DNA of 64,000 bases from Yponomeuta sedellus (GCA_934045075.1 OW203724.1:496001-560000); one strand, 5' to 3'. Counted from the first letter of the stretch, positions 24,901 through 35,270 are shown. Made by a program: numbers and translations. Notes: a model not told the origin generated them from the sequence alone.

Positions 24901-27900
24901 GGAACGCTGAAGCGCGCGATAGCATGCTACGCATCCTTTCACCGCCGATCACTTGCTATCGCATGCTGTCTCACTCTATCGTACAATGGCGCACTCGGCC
25001 GCTCGTTAGCTCAGTGCAGCCTGTTCATTCATGCGAATGCGTTTCTTTTTATTATTTTGATTTTGCATTTCTTGCAAAATTCACGCTAGAATCACTGCTC
25101 TCTCTTCCGCGGTCCTATCCATCTCGCGCTCGAAACTAAACTGATCATGAAAGAGCGCGGCAGTATGCCACCCCATGCTGCAGCACGCTGACGCGTGCGA
25201 TCGCCTTTTTTGTCTGCGGAATGCGACAGCGCGCGTTCGCATGCAGCAGCATACTGCAGCAAGTGGTAGCACAGGCGGACCAAAGGCGATTCCGTGCTGC
25301 CAGATGAGGTCCAACCGGTAACCGCCCCCCGGCAGGGCTCGTGCGCGCTGCTGGCGTGCGCGGCGCTGGTGGGCGGGCGCGGCGTGCGGCGCGCGCTGCG
25401 GCGCGTGCTGCCGCGCGGCGCGTCGCCCGGCCGCCTCTTCGAGCTCACGCTCTACCTCTCCGCCGCGCTCACCAGCCAGACCGTCATCCTCTGGAACATC
25501 TACAAGTGAGACACCCCGCACACGCACGCACCCCCACTCCCCCCCTGCTGCTGTCGTTAGCGCGGACTCTGAGGGCGAGATTAATAGTCGTCGCTTAGCC
25601 CAAGTCCGTACTCCTGCTTCCCTAACCATTACTTCAGGCTAACTTAGCTAAGTATCTAAAATAGACGTTTGCTCAGCTAAGCATTTTCTTGGGCCAATGC
25701 TAAGAATTAGTCCGGGTTTCGCGACTCAGAGAGTGCCAAAGTACTGTCTATGATAGTCAAATCGATTCTTAAGCAAGTGCTCTCGCTAAGACTCGTTCTT
25801 AGAAGCGACTATTTATCTCGCCCTGAATGTTTCTGTCCTAGTTACATTATTAAACGGATCCAATCGCGATTATTTATTAGGTAAAACGTAATTACCTTAT
25901 TTCCCGACCTTATTTCCAGACCACGGCAACTGTAACGCTGCCCGTTTGCTGATTTGACCCGTTTAATATATACAGTCTATTTATTCTTACATGTCCAATT
26001 TAGTAAACAAGATTCTAACCTTAAAATTGAGATTAGATGCCTAAACTAGACATTTTCTCGCAAATTCATGAACTATCATGAACTATGTTTATAAAATTGG
26101 CAGCGTGTTATCTAAAAGAGTGTTCCAAGTTACTTCATTTATCGAAATATGGCAGTTTTGGACTAAAAAGTTACAGTTTACGGGTAGAATCTTGTTTACT
26201 AAATTAGACAAGTAAGAATAAATAGACTGTAACTATGTATGAGTGAGTATCGCGAATCATTAAGAAATACTGTTTCTGTCTTCTTTCATACCGCATCTCT
26301 CACTTTGAATCATCTGAGCGTGGTATACATGCCGGCATCGTCGCGTTGTTCACTACTTTCGATATCGATATCGACTCTCGTGTGTCCCAACCGCTGGAGC
26401 ACGGGTCTCTTCTTGCATCGCAGGAAGGTTAGGCCATACTCCACCGCGGAGGCCAAGTCCGGGTTGGTGGAGAAATTGTAAGACAATGGCGAGTCTTACT
26501 GTCAGAAGTTATTGAGCCGCCCATAATGCCTCTGACGTGGCTTACCGACTGGCATTACATGACAGGCGGCACCGACGACGGCTTAACGTGCCTTACGAAG
26601 CGCTCAGAAAAAATGCCACTAACGGTAGTCACGGGACGGTCACCCGTCCTGCACCTTACCGCGCCTGTTGTTGCTTAACTCAAGTGATTGATTCCGATCA
26701 CACAATTTAGCTAGGCCACGAGCGCTCGCTAAGCGTTCACTAGTATATCTTCTCGAAAAAGATAGAACGTCGAAACAAAATATTACCTCATATTTTCCAT
26801 AATTTCATTTGTAAACGTAGTGTAGGACGCCCTCCGATTAGATGGGATGACGATCTACGAAAAACTGCAGGCAGATGCCGGATGCGGCAAGCTGAAGACA
26901 TAGCGCTCATTAGGTGAGCGATAGATAGACTACTGTCAGCTGTGAAGAGTTTTTGTGTAAAAAAAACTATTAACAAAAATGCTGCGGCTACATATGTGAG
27001 TTTCACAAAGCCGCTACTACTACAGGATACTAATCTGTTATACATGTATCTGTGACGGAATTTAAAAAAATCTTTCTACCCTCGGTTAACAATCTACTAT
27101 ACCTCGCGCTCGCACGGCACGGACACGGCGGCGATTCGGGTGCACAGTATTTCGTACGAGCGAGAAGTGAAAAAGTAAAATGGCGCGGCGGCCTTCGGCC
27201 CCGGAGTCGGGTGTCGGTCTGAGTGGGACGCGCGTAGGGTGCCGGCTGAGTCGCGCGGGCGTGCCGCAGGTCGTACCGCGACGGCACGGGCAAGCGGCGC
27301 GCGGCGCGCGAGGCGCTGCGGCCGCTGCTGCCGCTGGCCTGCTGGCTGGCGCTGAGCGCGGCCTGGGCGCTGCTGTCGCCCGCCGGCGTGCTGCAGCGAG
27401 AGCCCAGGCTCTTCCTGCTGCTCACCGGCACCGTCTTCTCCAACATCACCGTGAGTGCCCGACCACACCCCACGTAGTTTCCCACACACCGGTGAGCTCT
27501 CTGATTGAAACTCGGTACGCGATGTTCGCCCTCGTGGAGAGACTAGAGGAAGGCCAATGAGACGAGATAAAGAATGTAAACAAAGTTTCAGGGGTTCAAA
27601 ACATTTTTATTTGAGTAAATTATAGTTATACGAATTTTGGATTCCCTATTCTAATCGCTGTCGTCTGTATTAGTCGAACATGATTCACCCAAAGAGTCCG
27701 AATCAGCCGTATTTATGACAAAACAATCCATAGTCAATATGGCTATAAAAATTGCACTCGGATGACTTCGAACGCAATCTAAACAGGAATGAACTAGTAT
27801 AGTTCACAAAATGGCGGATGACACCAAATGTTGACAACTGCCGTACTGAAAGTTTTCCTGTACCACGAAATACGCAACGACAGCTGTCGTCGATCAAATG

Positions 27901-30900
27901 ACGGGGTTCAGAGTTACTTTATACATTGTTATGTTTTGATCTGCTCAATAAACATTTTTCATTTTCATTACCGCATGCGTGTGACAAGGACAGAGATAAT
28001 AATCGCTCACTATCGCAGTGTAACTCAGTAACGGTCAGTTTGTTTACATTCTTTATCTCGTCTCATTGGCCTTCCTTTTATATTTATTTGGGGATGTCTA
28101 GACTGGGAAATAAAAGCGTGGACTGTAGTTAAAAGTTCAAGTTCAATCGTTTATTGCTTCATGTGGTACATTTGGCTCTTAATATAAATAGTAGTTCTCA
28201 ACATGAGCCCTGTAAGGGCACTGCAATGTAGTTACATTATTCACTAATAATGCCATAGGTTTTTTAACAAAATTTTAGAAGTAGGTAAGTCAAATACTAC
28301 TCTAATATATAGGTATAATGAATGACGAACAAGATACATTAGCTCTCTGTCGCGATATATCGAGAAGTGTCGTGGCCGTGCTCGTCTCGACGCCCGGCCC
28401 GGGTCGATTTACTCGCCTTCACTCGTATGTCTCTTCCTGCATCGCAGCGAGGTTAGGCCGTAGGTAATCCACCGCGGGGGCTGAGTCCGGGTCAATGGAG
28501 GATCGTAAGACAGTGGCGGGTCTCGCTGTCAGAAGTTATTCGAGCCGCCCGCGAGGCCTCTGACGTCGCTTGACAGTCGTCAGATGAGAGTAAGGGACTG
28601 TTAAGACAGTCCCTTACGTGACTTAAATGAATTATTACAGGGACATACTTTCAGAAATTTAAGCTGTGCCAAGAGGGCCCAAGTTATTTGATCATAACGT
28701 GTTTAAGAAATTTAATAATCCTTGCTTTAAGTTGTACCTAATTCTAACTAATTGCCCTGTAAGTGCCATTCTTATAGCATAATTTGAAAAAGTAGATCCT
28801 CAATCCAGACGCACGTATTGCTGCGGCTCAACTGCAGCACAGCTCCGCTTCGAATTTAGTTCACCGTTAGTCGTCAGCACGCTCCTAGGAATAGAACTAG
28901 CGCTGGCTCGCAGTCGGCGCGCTGGAAGCGTGCGGCCGTAACCGCATAACTTGAAGCGCATTACGTAAGTCATCAGTAGGCACAGCCGTGCAATAGCGGC
29001 GAGCGTATCGTCCGCCCCTCGTGGACTTTTTTACAGTTACATTTTGAAACATGCTATGCGATACACAGCTTAGTACTCAAATTTGAATGAAAAGTAAATT
29101 GCCGGGCCGCGTATTAGTTTTCCAAAAAGGAGAGTGCGTTCGGTACGCTTTTTTGTGGGTCGAAACGGCTGAAATGCGTGTACGTATAACAAAATATTTA
29201 CATACAGGCACACACATTGCCCACACCCTGTGTCGTGGGAACCGGAAACGAAGCCATCACAAATATTATTTCAGCCGTTTCGTTCCCACACGCGTCGAAT
29301 TCGGGTCGCTTTCCTATCGACCGCTGCAGACGCTTCGGTAAATAAAATAGTAACCGGGCGTGGTCGTCTGTGGCGGCAGTGCCGGCTGATCGTGTCGCAG
29401 ATGAGCGACACGCGCTGCGCGGCCGGCAACTGGCTGCTGCTGCCGTGCGGCGGCGCGCTGCTGGCCGCGCTGGCGGCGCCGGCCGCGGGCGCCGGCGCCG
29501 GCGCCGAGCGCGCGCTGCTGGCCGCGCTCTGCCTGGCCTGCACGCTCGCGCACCTCTACTACGGCACGAGCGTCGTGAGTAACAAACAAAACTAACAAAC
29601 GAACGAACTTAATAACAACTCACAAATATATTATTATTTGTGAGCCTGAGGAAACCTCGTGTAGACGGAACAAGGTACACAGATGTTAGCATAACTTATA
29701 TAGAAAGAAAAGAAAATCTATGTACATTGTATGTGTCTCTGCTCAGCCCTACGACTGGAGTCAAGACTCCAGTCGTAGGGGTGTGCAGACTGTGGGCCGG
29801 TTTCTTGGGCGCTGTTCAAAGTTGTGATTTACTGACAAGGCATTTAATTTGACCAAGCAATCAATTCAAATTGGGTTTCCTAAGGGCAGATTAGCCAAAA
29901 ATTTACTAATCAGTCGACATTTTAATTTAACCATAAGAGCTGTCAAACAATTTTTCTAGCACGGCTAGTATAGGCCACTTTATAGTGTAAAAAGAAAACA
30001 AGACTTTCCGTATATAAAAAGTACTCTGTGAACAAGACATTTCAATGACAGGACAGTTAATTTTTATCTTTTGTTCGCCCATCAAAGCAAAGATTTATAA
30101 CCATACAGCGTAGAGGGAGTAAAACTACTATCTACGCCATACAGCCTTGCTAATGACAGTTGAGGTTGAAGTTTTTGTGTTATTTCACTAATCCCCATTG
30201 ATGGGCCAATACTAAGACATACCAATAAGGATTTGTGAACAGAAAGTTCATAAATCCCCATTGGTATAAAAGCAAATATGTAGAACAACACATTAATTAT
30301 GGACCACAAAGTTTTTATTTTCTAATACTAATAGCTACATTATACAATTACAGTTTTACAGTAGCTTATAAAACCACAGATGTTTAGATATTCTCCTAAC
30401 CTAAATAGAACATGAGTTTTACATTAACTAAGTAAATCATAGAGTAATCTAAGTAATTGCCTACGTATTACAATAAGTACATGTGATACAATCCAGCCTA
30501 CACCATCTAAGACTATTTCCCAGGCACTACAGCTTCCGAGTGGTCCCTTCACACATCTAGTGTAAGTGAAGATGTCACTGGACGCTGTATAAATCATCTC
30601 ATGTGATTAGCTTACTGGATTTAATACGCCAATGGGTGTTATTGAACAAAAAGTTCACAAATCCCCATTAATGGAGATTTTCAATGGGGGTTAGTGGAAC
30701 AATCCGAAGTTTTGATCGGCGCCGAAATGAAAAGTTGTTTTCTGTTTCATAGTTATTGAGTTCGTCTAATCTAAATGTAAATGTTTTGGTTTTTGTGTAA
30801 CATTTCTTTATACGAGTAATTGTAAATTCAGCCGCTATCGTTTTCCAAATATAAGCACATATTAGAAAATAAGGCCACAATTGCCGCGAACATGGGAGAA

Positions 30901-32691
30901 AGTTGCTTCCGAGTATAACAGTCGTTCAGAGATGTTGAGGATCCCGTGGACCGCCTCCAGGCGGTACCAGCACAACACCTACAATATTGGGAAAACCACC
31001 AATGTTATATAAAACCTTGAATTCACGTAATTTATTTCTTATAGGGTTTTTGGCATTTTTATGAAGTTAGGTCTCAGCCGGGCAATGGCTGAGGACAGTT
31101 TCTTTATAATTCGACAGGCGGTCGTCTTGTGGATACTTATATTGTCCGCTACAGTTATCTGGAAGACCCCAGTTGCGTAGAAGCTAATAGTGAGCAGATT
31201 TTTCTCCACAGCGCTGATGGCATTGCGCCTAATTATATAGGGCATAATCTGAGTCCCAATTATTGCCACAATCATCGCAATCCCTGCTTTCGGAACCCAG
31301 AACCGAGTTCGAAACTCTTCTTCATCAAACTTTTCCATATGATTCATTTTCCTCCTTGAGCGTCAAGTTCTAACAGCCGCGCGTCATTGGGGCACTTCAC
31401 CATCACTAAATGAGAGTTCCAAAAGCAAAGATATGAAGACTATCACAAAATATCACCAGTTTTCAAGCAAACTCCTGCGATTTGTTGACAAGGCGATTTG
31501 ACATTTCAAAATTGATTTTGAACAGTGATTGATTATAGTATAGTCATTCCCCAGGAAACCCAAATAGACGTAGCATTTGTCAACTGATTTGATCTGAGTG
31601 CTAAGTGCGAGTTTTTTAATTACTCGATCGCGTTAACGTAAACTCATATTTCTATGGCATCGAGGAAGCGCCACCTAGCGACAAGTATGGAAATTAAAAT
31701 TGCTGATGCGAGTTGTAATGGTTTACGTTGAGAAGTGAACACGTTTACCAGCCAAAACACGAATATATGCGAGTGCGAGTTGTACTGTGACAGCGTTATG
31801 CCAGTTCGAACGGTTAACTTACTCATACTCACTACTCAATTAACGCGGTAGTAAAGTTATTCGATTGGATCTGTCAAACTCGCACTAAGCACTCTGTTGG
31901 TCAACTAAATTGATTGTCCCTTAGGAAACCCAAATCGTGCTTAATCGTAGTTTAATTTGATCGTAGCGATTACTAAATCTAATCAGCCCCCAAGAAACCG
32001 GCCGTGTGTGTGATTGGGTGTGTATTGTCGTGGTAATATTATTCTATTGAACAGCTATGTGAAATGAAATGAAAAGGTTTAATTCAAAGCGCAGATACTG
32101 CGGCTTAATGAACGTTACATGTCAAACTAGGTGTCCATTTCAAAATCTGGATCATTTTGGAGAAAACATGGACAAAAAAAAACTCTAAACTTAGTCTTTT
32201 CAAATTCCTTAATTAACAGAATTTATATACACAGATTCTACAAAACTCGTGAATTTTACATGCCTTAATTCCAGACATCATTGTCATCTAAATAATCCTT
32301 AATATTATAGTAGCTCTTTTGGCACAAAGTGTACTATAGACATTTTTGAAATTTTTTGTGTATTACACTTTAGGTTCAGCATAGCTGAAAGCCCAGGATA
32401 TCCTTTTCCATTTTTGGAAAAGACTAGTAAACAACACAGGGAATCTGGTGTGCGATTTAGTGTCAGAAAAGTGACAAAGCAAACTCATTTAAATTATGAT
32501 GTTATTAATTTCGTGATGAAAATGTTATTTGTTACTTATCTATGTGCTAAACCTTTTACAAACTTTTCAACTTTATATGAAAGAGTGAGTGTTCGTTGGA
32601 AAGGATTATAATCATGTCTTCCCCACAGGTGCAAGAGATGTGTGAACATTTCAAGATCCGGTGCTTCCATATCAAACCAAAGATTCAGTAA
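12954..32691 (+). CDS. EPT1: Ethanolaminephosphotransferase 1 (SELENOI/EPT1 type), 9 coding exons
   Basis: Transfers phosphoethanolamine from CDP-ethanolamine to diacylglycerol (last step of the Kennedy pathway) as a multipass ER/Golgi membrane enzyme. Coding exons: 12954-13004, 13249-13317, 13588-13780, 20946-21072, 21606-21735, 25336-25505, 27270-27450, 29380-29574, 32629-32691 (TAA). All junction phases close and give 392 codons, close to the roughly 400 of the family. The CDP-alcohol phosphotransferase motif DG(x2)AR(x8)G(x3)D(x3)D runs from D108 to D130, beginning DGKQARR; its upstream DG is split by intron 3. [17 protein letters not shown] and [15 protein letters not shown] are typical of EPT1 rather than CEPT1/CHPT1. 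Hydrophobic membrane segments follow in exons 3 to 8. Exons 6-8 are very GC-rich compared with the AT-rich introns. The vertebrate selenocysteine tail is absent: the protein ends shortly after CFHIKPK. Intron 1 has a GC donor; all others are GT-AG. An acceptor at 12936/12937 suggests a 5'UTR intron. Exon structure is read from the sequence; function is by family. Confidence 0.95.
13781..15440. other. EPT1 intron 3, proximal part: no gene recognised
   Basis: Non-coding. About 14760-15200 looks like old repeat sequence (GGTTCTGTAGTTAAC is a common lepidopteran repeat word, in my judgement). Nothing codes. Confidence 0.4.
15444..15774 (-). pseudogene. Penelope-like element, C-terminal endonuclease fragment
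   Basis: Minus-strand frame: [66 protein letters not shown]. The blocks [19 protein letters not shown] and TWDP match the GIY-YIG endonuclease end of Penelope-like retroelements. Only about 110 codons remain, with no RT domain nearby. The fragment lies antisense in EPT1 intron 3. Confidence 0.85.
15775..17635. other. EPT1 intron 3: no gene recognised
   Basis: Contains a short CGTC/TGTC simple repeat (16089-16125) and unassigned AT-rich sequence. Confidence 0.4.
17636..18250. mobile_element. MITE with 16-bp TIRs carrying a nested SINE
   Basis: AATGAGGGCTTTTCAA at 17636-17651 is the reverse complement of 18235-18250. Without the nested insertion at 17987-18168 (and one copy of its duplication) it would be about 420 bp. 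No coding frame. Family unassigned; no convincing target duplication seen. Confidence 0.8.
17987..18168 (-). mobile_element. tRNA-like SINE, palindromic copy with 12-bp target duplication
   Basis: Flanked by perfect ATATTATATGAC (17975-17986 and 18169-18180), the mark of target-primed retrotransposition. Arms 18032-18097 and 18105-18170 form an almost perfect 66-bp palindrome. Each arm contains the T-arm/B-box GGTTCGAATCC of a tRNA-like gene, and the loop ACGGACA sits where the anticodon loop would be. The tail is the family word GCACTAACCCGTGCTAAGG. Confidence 0.85.
18588..18689. repeat. Inverted repeat, about 22-bp arms
   Basis: TTTGTTTCAGTGAAAAAGGA near 18590 pairs with its near-complement near 18668. 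Possibly a small MITE. The rest of 18251-19340 shows no gene. Confidence 0.6.
19343..19665 (-). mobile_element. tRNA-like SINE, near-complete copy
   Basis: Minus strand: tail with GCTAAAAATTTCACCCATG, B-box GGATTCGAACC (complement of the tRNA T-arm), A-box region CAATTGAGCC, then the family body (CAGGCAGCGACATCTGAC, GCCCCGACTACCTAC, CGATATCACTGTACCCACA). At its end ATTGCAATAT and its complement flank the family word TTAGCACGGGTTAGTGC, a small palindromic junction. Lies in EPT1 intron 3. Confidence 0.85.
20060..20415 (+). mobile_element. SINE-like tRNA remnant followed by an RTE 3' end
   Basis: GGGATCGCACCCACGACCTC (about 20150) resembles a tRNA-derived B-box region. From 20290 the sequence GGCAAGCTGAAGACAAGG, GCTATGTCCAGCAGTGGAC and a GAA repeat tail are the RTE 3' terminus on the + strand. 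Confidence 0.65.
21921..22729. mobile_element. 809-bp element with 70-bp TIRs and a GC-rich core, in EPT1 intron 5
   Basis: Left arm 21921-21990 and right arm 22660-22729 are complementary with a few mismatches; AAATCCCAGAAGCACCATGC is shared exactly. The core (about 22050-22640) is unusually GC-rich for this intron (GGGGAGGGAGG, GGCGGGGGGCGCG) and holds open frames with no recognised domain. It may be captured foreign sequence. No target duplication was obvious. Confidence 0.8.
23305..24007. mobile_element. Non-autonomous PIF/Harbinger element with TTA target duplication
   Basis: TSD TTA at 23302-23304 and 24008-24010. Terminal GCAGACGAACGGCACGTGCC is shared by both ends, followed by subterminal CGTCGACGGC repeats. 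Two coding remnants face each other. On the + strand (about 23530-23630) [20 protein letters not shown] resembles a MADF domain. On the - strand (about 23850-23670) [18 protein letters not shown], then [14 protein letters not shown] resembles the N-terminus of a Harbinger transposase. This is the two-gene layout of Harbinger elements, cut down to 703 bp. Lies in EPT1 intron 5. Confidence 0.88.
24030..24085 (-). mobile_element. Fragment of the tRNA-like SINE tail
   Basis: Carries GCACTAACCCGTGCTAAGG and the start of the poly-A-rich tail; the tRNA-like part is missing. Confidence 0.75.
24508..24715. repeat. Tandem duplication, period about 116 bp
   Basis: The block from 24508 (CATATAGTCCAAAGTGGACA) recurs from 24624 with few differences; the second copy stops at about 24715, just before the next MITE. 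Confidence 0.85.
24726..25316. mobile_element. MITE ending 19 nt before EPT1 exon 6
   Basis: Ends GGTTGGACCTCATCTGGCAG and its complement; TIRs of about 35 bp. The interior has sub-repeats around CGATAGCATGC and GCACGCTG. No coding frame. The right terminus is at 25316 and the exon 6 acceptor at 25335. Confidence 0.85.
25971..26231. mobile_element. Short MITE, about 46-bp TIRs, EPT1 intron 6
   Basis: TACAGTCTATTTATTCTTAC at 25971-25990 and its complement at 26212-26231; pairing continues to about 26017 and from 26185. 261 bp, no frame. Confidence 0.85.
26399..26720 (-). mobile_element. 5S rRNA-like SINE, minus strand
   Basis: On the minus strand the head reads GATCACTTGAGTTAAGCAAC, then GGCGCGGTAAGG and GACGGGTGACCGTC, closely following the internal promoter half of 5S rRNA genes (GATCACCGAAGTTAAGCAAC, GATGGGTGACCG). 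The body continues with GTGCCGCCTGTCATG and CCACCAACCCGGACTTGG. Four more copies are in the window. The 5S origin is my inference from visible similarity. Confidence 0.75.
26800..26945 (+). pseudogene. RTE retrotransposon 3'-end fragment
   Basis: Codes [19 protein letters not shown] then RQAEDIALI, the conserved C-terminal block of RTE reverse transcriptases (GRPPTRWxDD). Only about 45 codons remain. Confidence 0.8.
27547..28076. mobile_element. MITE with perfect 38-bp TIRs, EPT1 intron 7
   Basis: AGGAAGGCCAATGAGACGAG opens the left TIR and the exact complement closes the right. The 530-bp interior has no frame. Arms without any mismatch suggest a recent insertion. Target duplication not identified. 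Confidence 0.88.
28130..28240 (-). mobile_element. Non-LTR retrotransposon 3' tail
   Basis: On the minus strand the sequence ends AATAAACGATTGAACTTGAA, the short-repeat tail type seen in Jockey-like elements of this window. Confidence 0.5.
28425..28600 (-). mobile_element. 5S-like SINE, truncated copy
   Basis: Shares CATCGCAG-GAGGTTAGGCC, CCGGGTCAATGG and GTCAGAAGTTATT-GAGCCGCC with the copy at 26399-26720, but lacks the 5S-like head. 28600-29379 otherwise shows no gene. Confidence 0.7.
29747..29780. repeat. Perfect 16-bp hairpin in EPT1 intron 8
   Basis: CCCTACGACTGGAGTC and its complement are separated by AA. It lies 15 nt outside the Harbinger element. Confidence 0.9.
29795..32003 (-). 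mobile_element. Decayed PIF/Harbinger element in EPT1 intron 8
   Basis: Ends GGCCGGTTTCTTGGG-GCTG in opposite orientation, with GTG on both sides (3-bp duplication, as expected for the superfamily). It contains a HARBI1-like transposase fragment on the minus strand. The interior also carries repeated ATCCCCATTGATGG-like words (about 30190, 30250, 30660). 2.2 kb, not functional. Confidence 0.8.
31003..31347 (-). pseudogene. HARBI1-like transposase fragment
   Basis: Reads [53 protein letters not shown] and RPNFIKMP, the N-terminal half of the Harbinger nuclease (FYATG-FQ, H-ST-CRI). A frameshift follows at about 31040; the similarity resumes as [13 protein letters not shown] to about 31003 and is then lost before the catalytic DDE residues. 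Confidence 0.85.
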
Positions 32692-33020
32692 GTGTCCAGT
32701 GGATGGATCCTTTCCTAGGTGATTTTTCTGGTCAAAGAAGTTATTTGTTTTTAGTCTAGTAAATAAATTAATGTACCATTACATTTTTATCTACCTATAC
32801 ATACTCTGTAACGTAGCAAAATTTGTATATTTATTTGTAGTGAATGGGAAAAAATTCTTTGAATTTACTATATACAATATAATATACCTCCAGTTTCGGG
32901 AGTGGCCCGACGAGTGTCAAATCAATCCTAACTAAATATTACTAGTCAATGCGGTTTTTGCCATAACCTAATTTATTCTTACTACTTAAAATAATGTATC
33001 TGCCTAAAACACATAATTGC

Positions 33021-33084
33021 AAACTGTCTCGAAAGTTAGCGAACTCTACTTCATATTCGAGTTTACTAACTTTCGAGACAGTTT
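33021..33084. repeat. Hairpin with 26-bp arms
   Basis: AAACTGTCTCGAAAGTTAG (33021) pairs with 33059-33084, two mismatches and a 12-nt loop. Downstream of the EPT1 stop; 32692-33560 otherwise shows no gene. Confidence 0.85.
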
Positions 33085-33562
33085 CGTTTGATCCACACCA
33101 AACGTAAATAGTGTCTCAAAGTGTTTAAGCAGTTAATTTTAAGGTTTACGTTTGATATAATAATAACAAATTCTCTCACACTGCAAATAGCAAAACTTAT
33201 TGTGGCAAATAGTGATGGGCGGAAAGAATGTTGCCGGCGTTGTCGCATGAACAGAACTTAAAATCGAAAAATAGTGAGTTATCTTTATTGAAATAATTTA
33301 CAGTAATCTCTTTGTAAATTATATTGAAATAGCTGTGCCTCGCGGTGTTACCCGCGGTTTATCGATTTTCCCATGGAAATAAGATTTTATCACGCAGTAA
33401 AACGTACCCTATGTGTTAATCAAGGGTAACAGCTTACCCCATACAAAATTTTATTAAAATCGCTCCAGCCGTTTAGACGCGAAGAAGTGACAAACGTACG
33501 CACTCACAACCTTTCGTCTTTACAATATTAGTGTAATTGATAACCGACTAAATTAATTGAAA

Positions 33563-34070
33563 GATTTAAAAACCTATTTAAAGCTAAAAAAATCCACCCA
33601 TGCCGTGATTCGAACCCGCGACCTCTGGCTATCCGTGCCAGCGCTCTTTCCAACTGAGCTAATGGGCGACTCACCGGCATCAGTGAAATTTCGAACCTCA
33701 TTACAATATTCTCTGTATTCCCGACAGGCAGCGACCTAAAAGCCTCTAAATAGGTTTTTAAATTGTCCTTAGGACGGGTTAGTGAATTAAAAAGAGTATA
33801 ATCATGTGGTACAGCGATATCATTCCGATGTAAAAACCTAACTGCAAAGTAGGAACTCGGGGCAGCAAGTGATGCAAATTACTTCAGCCAGATGTCGCTG
33901 CCTGTCGGGAATACAGAGAATATTGTTAAGAGCTAGCTAGCTTAGTTGGAAAGAGCGCTGGCACGGATAGCCAGAGGTCGCAGGTTCGAATCCCGGCGTG
34001 GGTGGAATTTTTAGCCTCTAAATAAGTTTTTAAATTGTCCTTAGCACGGGTTAGTGCATTAAAATGAGTA
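33563..34070. mobile_element. Two tRNA-like SINE copies in inverted arrangement
   Basis: A minus copy (33563 to about 33740) with GATTCGAACCCGCGACCTC is followed by a plus copy (about 33790-34070) with AGAGCGCTGGCACGGATAGC and GGTTCGAATCCCGG. The junction repeats AATAGGTTTTTAAATTGTCC. The plus copy starts TAATCATGTGGTACAGCGAT, directly after the tail of the preceding unit. Confidence 0.85.
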
Positions 34071-35270
34071 TAATTAAAAGATGTCACTTTTGAATTTGCA
34101 TTCTTCTCGGTCCGCCTCTAATTGCTAACGATTTGGTTTATAACATCAGTCAAGATTGTTCGAAGTGCACGCACTTGACTGCACGTCGCGCGCGTGCACT
34201 CCACCCAGGTTACATTGCGCGCGAATTTGCTATTGTACGATGGTGATTAACTAAGAGAATTGAACACAAAAATATGCATATTTATTAATCTGAAGATATA
34301 ATGGCAAGCCGAAATTCATGCCAGTGATTGTTGCTCTATGTTGTGTAACAAGTGATGTCTCAATATTCCAACTTTTTAATTTTTACTATAAGTACTTGTG
34401 AAATAAGGTTATGTTAGAATCTCTTAGAGCTAGAATGTAGAGTAGATCAAATGAAATTCCTAGTTTTATGTGCATTTGCTCAAATGTATGTAACATAGTA
34501 TTTTTTTTAGTTCATTTACAAAACTTTTCTAAAAGTACATGAACCTTGTCTTCGATAGCGCTATTTTCCGACTACTATATTGAAAGTCTCATCAAACCTC
34601 AGGTATAATACTGTTCTAAATGTCTACCTACAGTCGACGACATAGAGCGCTAAGCTAATTATTATGCACGAATTGAAAGGTGTACCTCTTTTATGTCGCC
34701 GACTGAACTTATTCTTTGTACATAAATAAAAGGTGTTTGTAATAAATGTCTCAAATTAATCTGCAGTTTGTTTATTCACAATATTTAACATTGTAGATAG
34801 TACATATTAGTTTCCTACTTTACAATTTATCATTGTGGCAACATACATCTATCAGGCTGTAAATACTAGGTCGCCATATTGCCAACATAGCCCCAGCAAC
34901 ACTCAGTTTACACAGCAAGTTTATTTTGCAGTTGGTTGACAAGAATTCACCAGTAACACCATCAATCAATGTGAACCATCTTCAAGCTGAACCATGTTTC
35001 CATCACCATCCATCATCAATACTGTATTACAGAGCAAGAGTCCCACACTCTCCTGGATTTCTGTCCATTTTGGTTCAACGAGCTATTATAGCTTTATATA
35101 GTACAGATGTATGTTGCCACCTCATACATTCAAGAATTGTTTGGAAGATAACCATTCCATTGGAACAATATTCCTGCAGTTTGAAATGTGTTGTAAGAAT
35201 AAATTTCAACCATATGAATCTGAATGAAGCATAAGAAAAAAAACAATAACAATAATTAATACAACTATAC
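34070..35270. other. EPT1/PC4 convergent intergenic region
   Basis: AATAAA-type signals at 34725 and 35201 (+) could end EPT1 transcripts. A 102-codon frame (34926-35234) preceded by a plausible acceptor TTATTTTGCAG has no recognised domain; see the alternative terminal exon finding. Confidence 0.4.

Noticed and set aside
26640..26700. A 5S rRNA gene
   Set aside because: Only the internal promoter half resembles 5S; the 5' and 3' stems are missing and the sequence continues into a repeated body.
27097..27560. Several Ala/Arg-rich ORFs on both strands around EPT1 exon 7
   Set aside because: They are shadows of the GC-rich exon; only the + frame with [10 protein letters not shown] has splice sites and family similarity. 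The same holds around exons 6 and 8.
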